A stretch of DNA of 64,000 nucleotides, from positions 234,398-298,397 of the forward strand of contig JASWJB010000012.1 of NCBI GenBank assembly GCA_032433595.1, read 5' to 3'. The notes beneath the pieces were generated by a model. That model was not told the DNA's origin. It made no database searches and saw nothing but the letters and a program-made list of their open reading frames with translations. The DNA is from Conoideocrella luteorostrata (lineage: Eukaryota; Ascomycota; Sordariomycetes; Hypocreales; Clavicipitaceae). Shown piece by piece: positions 46,563-55,810 of this stretch (its first letter is position 1; every line of letters starts with the position of its first letter). The position numbers and the translations under genes were made by a program.

Positions 46563-46944
46563 ATGGTTCAACTAGCTATTCTCGCCGTTCTCTCTGGGGC
46601 TACTCTCTCTATGTTCGCTCTCGCGAGTGACAATTGTGATGAGGACTACCATTACTGTGGGAAAAATCTCCTACAAAAATTCAGTATGCTACTTTTTTGA
46701 CGCACCTAAAATTTAATACTAACCTCGTTTAGAGGACTACGATAGCAAGATAACTTCTGCTCTTAACGTTGCTTCAATGGAGATAGAGGTTGACACAAAA
46801 GGCGATTCCCTCTTCTTTTGTAAAGACGACGGCAATCTTATATGGCAGCAGAGCTGCGACAACGGTTGCATAATTAACAATAAACGCTTGGGAGCTAGCG
46901 ACTACTGTGCCGAATTTAACGACAGCATTTCTGAAGATGAATAA
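46563..46944 (+). CDS. small secreted six-cysteine protein (110 aa)
   Basis: Two exons, 46563-46683 and 46733-46944; each is too short to stand out alone. A signal peptide (MVQLAILAVLSGATLSMFALA, 1-21) precedes a mature protein with six cysteines: 25, 32, 70, 82, 86, 99. The pattern is NCxxxxxYC-GKNLL..., then SLFFCKDDGNLIWQQSC, DNGC and DYC. The spacing (early CG-x-x-LL, a central LFxCxxDGxL, then C-x3-C and a final YC) resembles an expanded small-secreted-protein group of insect- and plant-associated Hypocreales; function unknown. The intron is 49 nt with GTATGC, a CTAACC branch and TTTAG. A TATAAAT box lies about 90 bp upstream. Confidence 0.72.
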
Positions 46945-47309
46945 TGGTATTGTTAGGACAAAACAATCAAGTGGCCCAGGAAGCCCATGCCACGAGTCTG
47001 ATCTACGAGAGAGGGGGGAGGGGTGGAAACGTCCTGAAATTAGATAATAGAATCAATCATTCTAACAAAAATTGAGAATATTAAGCCTTTTTGCCTTTCC
47101 AGTGATTTAGTTGTAGAATTATAGTGTTTTCACACTCAGCTCTTTTGAATTTGGTCCTATCACGCTCTCATAGGCATAAGACTACGCCAAATCTCTAATG
47201 ATCAAGGGCAAAAGTGTCGCACCTATTCTTGCCTCCGCAGGCAGCAAATTGTATACTCAGCTCATTCTACACGTCTCTATTGTAGTTGCGCACTCTTGAA
47301 TGGTAGAGG
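46945..47309. other. intergenic
   Basis: 3' region of the secreted-protein gene; AT-rich; no coding region seen. Confidence 0.5.
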
Positions 47310-47655
47310 AACTCATGTAAAATAATTCCGAATCTCACTGTGTCGCAAACTATCCAGTTCCTCCCAGATGACGATGCGCCGAAGAAACTTAGCACCGAGT
47401 ACAATATTAAACTTCTGCCCCGACGTAGAACCATTAGTCCACAGTAGGATTCTTCATTCGTAACAAGAAGGGGTTGATTTTTGATAAGTCGGTGGCATTG
47501 TACGCTAGGTAGGGTTGTCCTCGGTTTATTTCGGGCTCAATGATTATGGCCCAATGGTAAGCCTCATAGCCAAAAGTCTGCCAGGTGTTTGCCCAAGGGA
47601 AGTGATCTCGGTGTTGCAAGTCCACGGCAACTAGTTGTGTCATAGTCGCTGCCAA
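47310..47655 (-). pseudogene. decayed copy of a fungal YHWxIIIxP-type hypothetical protein
   Basis: The open part 47655-47434 starts MAATMTQLVAVDLQHRDHF and contains GYEAYHWAIIIEPE and AYNATDLSKINPF. This recalls a family of small fungal proteins with an AYHWALIIGP-like motif; function unknown. After NPTVD there is a stop, yet the same frame continues protein-like (WFYVGAEV) to another stop. The adjacent frame then gives LGAKFLRRIVIWEEL. Stops plus a frame change indicate decay. Confidence 0.5.
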
Positions 47656-49427
47656 GGTTCTGAAACCAACTCAGGCCTTTGTTGGCAATCGTGTGGTGTT
47701 CAGCAATTTTAACCCCTACCCGAAATAAAGCGAAGAGAGATCAAAGTACTAAGAGACAACAGCAGGAATTATCGGCGTCGCTATCTGCAATCATGAGGCT
47801 ATTTGTCAGTGAGCAAAACGTAACTCGCGAGCCATTCTTGGGTAGCACAAAATTAGTGTGGTTTGCTTCATTTCGAACCTAACCCCTGGACAACCTCTTG
47901 GACAGGCATATAACATCAATCGCTCCGCAACCACTAGACCGCTGTTTCGATAAACAATGATTGGATTCGACCTGGATGTAATGCGTACACAAGCTATAAA
48001 TCATCTCGTGCTGTGGAAATTTAAGCGCCCACGCTCAGAGATGGACTGCAAGATATACCGAACTCACCTGATACTATTTTGCCAAGTACTTGAAGTACGT
48101 ATCTCGTAACCTATCTGCACTACTGTTGGCTGAGGCATGGTTTAGGATGTACCACACATAACCCTCGAATCCAATATATGACGCTTTAGAGGCCTTTCTT
48201 GAGCCATTGAGATCTTTAATCATCATCACAAGCGAATTACATAGAAGTCCCGAAAGAATAGAACAAAATAGTAGATGATAGATTTATACAGAGCCTAATG
48301 CCCATTCTACCATAAGCTCCGTCTCAAAGCAAGGCAGAGCAAAATCGAGGTACTCCTTACATTCGTCGCTCGAAAAGGAATCACAGTACCCTTAAGTGAG
48401 CTTCTAGTATGCCGAATGAAATCCTGCGAGCGTCCAACCAATAACAGCGCTAATGCAACTCGGCCCTCGCGATGATATTTCTTGTGGCCAGGTCTGCATG
48501 GGTAAAGTGAGTCTAATGTCGAGCCGTGTGCACTATAGCGACTCCCTTATCAAGGCATTCTGCCATGGCTTTCATCTGCAAAGACCCTCACACTGATGAA
48601 TAAAACTCATCATGGCTTATAGAGCCTTAGAACTAAGTTCTGATGCGGCAACTATACGTGGTATGCTAAAGAGTTGACGAAACTACACTTTGGGGTGCGG
48701 GTTGGAGCTGACGGAAGCCAGTTATATGCTTTTCAATATCCGCAGAAATAGGATTGCCGTGGTTTGTTGACAGGCCGCCCGAGACGGAATCCAGATTATT
48801 GCTGAGGACATACGCTATTGTGAGTTGCACAGGGTTGTGCAATGATCTAGATCATCGGCTTCAAATGCAATATATTCAATAATAGTCGGGTCTATCTAAG
48901 AAGAGAAAAACAAGTCAAGATATGATGCCTACGATACCCGTATAAATAGGATGGCCGAAAGGTGACCACGTGACGATATCCGTGCTCTTGTTGTGTGCTT
49001 GGCGGCGAGATTCCAACAGCTATCTCGACGCAGATGAAGTTTATTTTTCACGTATAAGTTGAGTAGAGCTTATGCACCGGCATTATTATGCTCGAGGCGA
49101 CGTATCACACGGCCTCCTCCTGGGGGATGAAAGAGAGGCGTCACATTGTCCTTTGATAATGCGGCGACAGCTTACTCTTTGCACAGAGGGACCATGGGGA
49201 TGGGAGTTGATGCGGCTGACCCATGCTTTAGAAGTAGCGGTCGCGACTGTTACGATTAAGCTTAGTTATGGATGCTATCACACCAAGCTTTACGCCTATA
49301 GCCGCACTCATTGCATATAGCCTACATATAGGATAATTGCAGAGCCTTTTGGGTGACAAAAGCAGCCCAGAATCTAGAAAACACACTGTTGAGACCCGGT
49401 CTGTAGCTACAGCAGATCCTTATGTTT
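47656..49427. other. AT-rich region with coding-like fragments on the minus strand
   Basis: No intact gene. On the minus strand between about 48960 and 48060 several open pieces in different frames look like protein: IDPTIIEYIAFEADDLDHC, MKAMAECLDKGVAIVHTARH, GHKKYHREGRVALALLLVG, DECKEYLDFALPCFETELMV and SYIGFEGYVWYILNHASA. They could be exons of an unrecognised gene or a pseudogene; I cannot join them into one frame. Confidence 0.35.
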
Positions 49428-51569
49428 TCAAGCATGTTCAGCCGAGTAGTTTGGAAGACCAAGGTTGACAGTGTCCCAATATGACCAGTCTATATCTGCA
49501 AAATTGAAGTTGAGCAGGTCGCCTGTTCCCGGCTGGTTTTCTGTAAATTCGGACTCGGTAGGTTTGATACTTCCGGAAACCCCAATCACTTCTTCAGCCA
49601 TATTGAGTTTGTCCCTAAATCGTGAGATGTCGTCTTCCAGTTTAGCAACAAAAGCAGGCTTTCTCATAGACCCAAGTTCTGGCTTGCGCTCGCACACGTT
49701 CCAAGTGACTATCAACAAATCCGCCGCACTTAGCCTTCTCTTATCTTCTGAGAAGTCCGTTAGGAACGCGACCATAGCATACAGATCGTCAAGCAAAGTC
49801 CAGGCTGCTTTGATTTTGTTGCTGTCTCTCAGCTGCGGCATATCTAGAAGGAGCGCAATGACTTGGTCGAAGTTAGATAGGATGTATAGATACCCATAGA
49901 TACTAGAATAACTCACAAGCATGCCAACCGAAACTGGTCTCTGCTAGCCAATGAAAAGGCCGCAACATAGGCTGAGAGTAAGTCGTAATAGTGTAACCCA
50001 GCGCTTGCATGCACATGCTGAAATACTTATCGTGAAATTTGTTGTCAAGCTGGTCCGAGACTAGTCTCATTTCATGCATACCCCGCAATCGCAACACACA
50101 GACGACTGCTCTCGCTGAGATCTGAAGAAGAAGGTCAAGAGGTTTGATCGGGTCACAGTATTGTAGGAAATTGGTCTGAAGTCCTGCTTCAAGGTCATCA
50201 ACCATCATGGTGGTCAGAGGACCCAGCAAGGATCGGTCAACCGGACTTCGTTGATTAAGGCGTTTCTGACGAAAATTCCGTTGTTGGTCGATCATCCAGT
50301 AGGTAAATAGAGTGTACGAAATACCTGTCAGCCCAGTGCGTTCTTTAGGCGTTGTTTTTGAGGAGAGTGTGATATCGCAATCGTCGATATTTAGAGGTAG
50401 CTTCGCATCCCAATCTGCCGTGAATGTTAAAGGCGTTACGCCATTCTTGATCGCTAGGATCAAATCAAGATGCTGGACCTGCCACCATAGGCGGCGGCGG
50501 TCCTCTGTTTCAATTGGAGAGAGACCCATTAATTCGCCGTCTCGATGAATACCCAGTAGCTCTGCGCTTCGGGAGATAAGACCCATCAGCGACCAAAGGC
50601 TTTGGTTCGTCACTACGTCGATACTAGCTTTCTTTTGAGACGTATCTTAGCACAGAGTTCCAGTGAAAAAAACATGGACAGTTGAAGAGCTTACCGTGTA
50701 AACACACAGGGCTTTGAGGGTTAAGATGTCGTCAATAGCCAACATGATAATACGTGCGAATGAATCTTCGCAGTGTTGTCGATACTGCGACAACAGTGAT
50801 GATTTTGATTCGCTAAAGTCTCTTGCGCACTCATTGTCGGATAAAGTAACAACTCCAAAGAAGCAGCTGGATAGAGCCAGGGCATGCTCTCCAAGGCTCA
50901 AGTTTTCCCAAAGATTTGAATCAACCAAAGCGGATTGCAATCGTTCGAGTGTCCATTCAAATGAGATCTTCATTATCGGCTCTACTCGCTGCATGAATAC
51001 AGTCCACAGCTTGGTAGCACCGTCGACCGAAACAGGGCATTTTCTCGAGGAAAGTGAGGATTGTACATCTTGTCTCCACGGCGATCCTTGAAAAGCATGC
51101 GGTAGATGCTTGCCCGGGCGAAGTGTCGACCCTAGCGGGCTATTGTCGTTTAGTTTAGCAGCACCTCCGTGGGCGCGGGTGATGTTGATCCATGTTTGCC
51201 AGCCTTGTCTACCCTGAGGTCAGCGGTGCGCATTGAATTCGTAGGTACAAATGCTAACGCCTAGAGATGCACATACGATTCTAAATATATGGAGCGGCCT
51301 TCTTCCTGCAGCATTGCTGGTGTCTCTATTGTACTCTCGGTCGTCTCTCGGCATACAGCATTATCGGGGGATTTTCTCGCCCGACCCGACAAAGGGTCTC
51401 CACCAAGCGCTCTAATTGTTTCTTCAAGCTGTTTAATGCGCTCTGTGGGCGAAACCTCTGGGTATACACAATGGTCATGCTTCCGCCGTTTGCAATTCGA
51501 GCAAGTTGGGTCAGCTCGGTCGCACCTCACCTTGCGCTTCGCGCACGGTTCACATGCCTGGGCTTTCAT
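49428..51569 (-). CDS. Zn2Cys6 transcription factor with fungal-specific TF domain
   Basis: Exons (minus) 51569-51277, 51208-50695, 50631-49917, 49861-49428 give 651 aa. The N-terminal zinc binuclear cluster is CEPCAKRKVRC...CSNCKRRKHDHC (Cys6, 9, 16, 23, 26, 34). A coiled-coil-like linker follows (RIKQLEETIRALGG). The middle-homology/fungal TF domain contains SAELLGIHRDGE and EDRRRLWWQVQHLDL. The C-terminal acidic end (FNFADIDWSYWD) may be an activation segment. Exon 2 uses the acceptor GGGTAG, the only one that keeps the frame. It is divergent from an MFS exporter with a 398-bp shared promoter, so it is a natural candidate to control that gene. Confidence 0.88.
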
Positions 51570-51967
51570 CTCTCCGGAATTAACATAAGCCCGTATATAG
51601 TCGTGGAAACGAGCTTCTCCAAGCTTGTCGTGGATCGTGCGTCATGTCAGCATGAGAGAAGGCATCCCTCGGGGACCGAGCGAGATCTTGTTGCGTCCCT
51701 TAGCGTGGGACTAGTATTTCGGTGTCGGGGCCGAGTCCGAAGTGGATCCTCTCTCGCACTTTCACGCCTCTCCATGTTCTTTGGTACGTCATGGAATGAG
51801 ATAGACATATCGAATCCTTTATATCTCACAAGTGCTCTTTGTCCTTTTTTTTTCTCAATATGATTTCTTCCACAATCTGTTGATTATTGGAAGAAACTGC
51901 CTCTTAGCACCCACCCATCGCCGATTATCGAAACCACTTTGTCGCGCTACCAAGGACTCTTCTCAAC
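51570..51967. promoter_or_regulatory. shared divergent promoter, Zn2Cys6 factor / MFS transporter
   Basis: 398 bp between two start codons. Contains several CGG/CCG triplets (e.g. CTCCGGAATTAA near 51571, TCGGTGTCGGGGCCGAGTCCG near 51718), the half-sites usually bound by Zn2Cys6 dimers. Specific binding is inference. Confidence 0.4.
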
Positions 51968-53756
51968 ATGAATGAAGAAAACGACCCAAGCCGCTGCTCG
52001 GCTCTTAAAAAGTCCAATTATATCAACAGAGAGGGAAAAAAGTTGGATAGGAAAGATAATACTAAGTCAGGTGGTCCTGATCTTGAAAAAACGGAGAGGA
52101 ACAATGAAACGTCGTACCCGCCAATGCGAAAAGTATATTCTACCATGATTGCCATCTATTCTACGTTTTTCCTCGTTGCATTGGTAATACCACCATCATT
52201 TCCCAACAATACAATAACAATTTGCTCATACTGAAGTCTAGGATCGTACTATTATTGGCACAGCAATACCATCAATATCCGCCCAGTTCAACAGCTTCGG
52301 AGACATCGCCTGGTACGAGTCCGCTTTTCTACTACCTCTTTGCGTGCTCCAACTCTCTTTTGGCCTAGTTTTCAAGTACTACTCAACGAAGTGGGTTCTC
52401 TTCACACTCACAGCAGTATTCGAAATCGGTTCCATTGTCTGTGCAGCAGCTCCAACCTCACATGCCTTGATTGTGGGACGAGCCATTACTGGAATTGGGG
52501 GTGCGGGCATTGGTCCTGGCGCCTACCTTATGATCACCTTGCTCATGCCTCTACAAGACCGTCCCAAATTCCTTGGATCTTTGGGTGCCATGTTCGGCAT
52601 ATCGTCCATCCTTGGGCCCATTCTTGGAGGCTATCTTACCTCCATTACTTGGCGATGGTGCTTTTGGATAAACGTGCCCATCGGAGGTGTTGGTCTTGTC
52701 CTTCTCCTCATACTCGCACCAAATTTACCCCCTCCCACAAAGCCGGCTGGATCATGGAGACAGCGAGTTTCAGACCTCGACCCGGTCGGGTTCCTCCTGA
52801 TTGGTCCATCAATCAGCTGTCTTCTTTTCGCGCTTGATTATGGCAAGCAAGACTTAAACTGGTCAGGCAGTCGTGTCATCACCCTCTTCGTTGTCTTCGG
52901 TGTTCTCTTGTTGATATTCACCGCATATCAGATCCGGCTTAAGGAGAAAGCAACGCTTCCTCCAAGCATACTCAGCAAAAGAACCGTGCTAGTGGCATGC
53001 TTGATAAGCTTTTGCATTGGATCGTTACTAGTGATATACGCTTTTTACCTACCAATTTGGTTCCAAGTTGTGCAAGGCAAAACACCTCAAAGCTCAGGCC
53101 TTTCGTTACTGCCACTGCTACTGAGTAACGTTATTTCCGTGGTTGCCGGCGGTGTACTTGTGAGCAAGGTCGGATATTTCACACCTTTTTCTATTGTTGG
53201 TGGCGTTATACTAGTTTGCGGCGCAGCTTTGATCACCACATGGACAGCTGACATTAATGAAGGGAAATGGATTGGTTACCAGGTGAGACTTTAATCTAAC
53301 TTCGGCTGTATTGTTCTAATCCGTGTTCAGATCCTTACCGGCGTAGGGCTGGGCCTGTGTCTGCAGCAACCGGCCATTGCAGTCCAGACGGTGCTGTCAG
53401 AAAGCCAGATTGCAATTGGGACTTCAGTGTTGAACTTTGTGGTTTTTCTCGGAGGTACAATCTTCGTGACAGTGTCACAAACTTTGTTTGAAAGCAAATT
53501 GGTACAGAAACTGACCAACATTGCTCCCAAACTCGACCCATCTAAGTTTGCGAGCAGTGGCGCTTCAAGTTTCAGGGACTTCATTGATCCTGACAGACTC
53601 GATGAAGCGTTAGCAGCCTACAACGATTCGATGAAGACGATCTGGTACCTTGGCTTAGGTATGGCTGTTGTTGCGCTGCTTGCATCATTTGGGTTAGGAT
53701 GGAAGAGTGTGAAAACTGGAAAGACTTCGACCCAAAAAGATGACAGCGCATCATGA
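51968..53756 (+). CDS. MFS multidrug/toxin efflux transporter, DHA2 (14-TM) type
   Basis: Exons 51968-52183, 52242-53282 and 53331-53756, 560 aa. A charged N terminus precedes TM1 (TMIAIYSTFFLVAL). Family motifs: the TM1-2 loop DRTIIGTAIPSISAQF, GRAITGIGGAGIGPGAYLM, the efflux motif C-like ILGPILGGYLTSITWRWCFW and WINVPIG. About fourteen hydrophobic segments follow; the last (IWYLGLGMAVVALLASFGLG) is near the C terminus. This subfamily exports drugs and fungal metabolites by proton antiport at the plasma membrane. The divergent Zn2Cys6 gene suggests joint control. No biosynthetic core gene lies nearby, so its substrate is unknown. Confidence 0.93.
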
Positions 53757-55474
53757 AAGGCGCTGGGAAAACCATCTTGTTAGTGTGCGAAGATTTGTTA
53801 CTCATTGCTGGTCCATAGCCCTTTAATTACAGTCGCATCGCTTAAAACTCCCCTAAGGTCGAGCATAAGTAAGTGAAATGAATATACGAACAGAAAATTA
53901 TATGTGTACTCTCGAAAAAGACTCGGCATACCTAATTGGGTTCCCCAATGAGGTAGCTGACTCCTACGCCACGCTCAGCCTCTACCACAACACATACCCT
54001 GTAAAGTGCTTGAATATTGACCCCGGGCATCGTGTTATCATTAGCGTTCAACCTAAACCTTCTCGACGTCTTGACTCTCTACCTAAGTACCGTGGGTGCT
54101 GCTGCTTCAGACACAATGTCAGAGCTCAAGAGCCAGATACTGTCCCCAAATGGCCGATGACTAGTTGGTGCGCACCGCCAGGCAGTTGCATGAATGACGG
54201 TTCCTTACGGAGTGCTCCGTATGTGCATTCCAGCTACTACAGCCCCATTATGCGGCAGCGTTCCAAAGAGCAGCGTTGGGCCTCCTGTGTCACAATCCTC
54301 CAAACCGATGTACAACAATGTAACCACTGTGTCTGCCTGTCTCGCTCATTTAATAATCCCCGAGCTGAGGCGGTGCCGAGCGCACCAGGTAACCAACTCA
54401 CTTTTGGCTTTTCTACTGCTGAAGGCCATATCCCTTCTACCACAACGACTCACTGGCTACTCCATAGTTGGTACACATTAGATTTAAATGCGCAAATCTC
54501 GCGGCGGCGCGTAGCATGGCCCGGCGGGATATATAACCCAATCCGGCAAGGACATTATTTGTCGAAAAGTGGGTTAGAGCGATGCCGTCGATCTGCAGAG
54601 TGTGTGTTCGAAATTGCAGATAATGTACGGAGTACGGAGCATGGATCGAGTAGTGTAATTACCCCACTGCGGCAGGGGGGTACTGGCACTGATACTGCGC
54701 ATGCTCTACGGAGTACGGAGTATGCTCTTTATAACTCGGGAACCTGTTGAGATATCTAGCACGGTGATGGCCGCTAGTGAAAATAAGTACCTTCAACCCC
54801 GGAGTTTTAATTAGACGCAATCCTTCTAAGCTACAAATGCTGGACACTAATAAGTTTGGCTTATGAAGATATTACAACGTGTGACGGCTCATATTTGCTG
54901 CGGTTTGGTTCGGGAGCGTCACCGTCACAGCACAGGACGAAGCAAATGACCGTACCTGGAATGCATTAAGATGATACACAGCACATGTTCAATCTCAGCG
55001 TCATCCAGAGAAAACAGTAAGTCGAGGGAGAGCTGCATGGAAGCGACGGGAGGGGGAGGAAGTTGGCCCCAGCTTCGTTCTTCGGGCGCGCGTACTTGCA
55101 ACCGGCATCCAAGTATCAACCCATCATTTGTACCCAACCACAGCTCCGCAACACCTGAAGTATTTCTGTTGGGCAGCCGCAGATCACCATACACGGGTCC
55201 TTGGCGTCCCGAGAGAGCCTTTCCATCACGAACAACAGCGTTTTCAAGGCGGAATCCGAGTGCTCTGCTTCAAGGTGGTCCAAGTGCTCTCAGGAACGGC
55301 TGGTCGGCGCCGCCCCAAGAGAGAATAACTGCGTTGTTGACCGTGCTCTTCGCATAATTCCACCCAGAGCCGTTTGCTGCTTCGTTTGGTACATTACACA
55401 GCATCCGTCGAGCCAGATCCTGCCATCTCGAGCGGCGGCGAGCCACCAAAAACTGTTGGATATCGCGGGGGTAC
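53757..55474. other. intergenic rich in TACGGAGTA motif; doubtful frames
   Basis: A 290-codon plus-strand frame (53878-54750) lacks protein character and includes tandem TACGGAGTACGGAG motif copies (54626-54639, 54707-54722). On the minus strand 55194-54925 is open and somewhat protein-like but has no start context. I call neither a gene. Confidence 0.4.
54707..54722. repeat. tandem TACGGAGTACGGAGTA motif
   Basis: Two head-to-tail copies sharing TA; a similar tandem lies 80 bp upstream at 54626. Confidence 0.85.
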
Positions 55475-55690
55475 ATCGCGGTGGCTATCACTAGGGCTTA
55501 CGGTGGCAAATAATGGAAGACGACGGAAACGAGAGGGATCGGGAGGCCTCAAAGGCAGGAAGAAGAGGTATAAATTGAAACATTCTGACGGGTCTGGAGG
55601 AGGAGGAGAAATTCTGCATCTTTCATCTTTCATCATCATCAGCACTATCATCAATTTACATGAATTCGACCCCTTCCTACTAAATCCAAC
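55475..55690 (+). repeat. dispersed repeat A, copy 2
   Basis: Same orientation and same extent as the copy at 39381-39590, with a short purine insertion (GGAGGAGGAGG) and scattered substitutions. The two copies enclose the accessory island. Confidence 0.85.
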
Positions 55691-55810
55691 ATAAACAGGC
55701 AAGCCGCGAAGTGTATCACATAGCTGCAAAGTGAACATTTTACTAATTAATACGATTATGACTCCTTTAGAGTTGCTCCCGTACAATGTAATTATTAAAC
55801 ACGTGTTCCG

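Noticed and set aside
53878..54750. 290-codon plus-strand frame
   Set aside because: Runs through tandem TACGGAGTA motif copies, has no domain and no splice or promoter context.
54925..55390. Two protein-like minus frames in the same DNA
   Set aside because: Overlapping frames cannot both be coding and neither has a start or a recognised domain; kept only as a note.
39206..55786. Similar minus-strand peptides encoded in both copies of repeat A (about 39206-39556 and 55394-55786)
   Set aside because: The similarity is explained by the nucleotide repeat itself; low-complexity Met/Ile/Pro content and no start context argue against a real protein.
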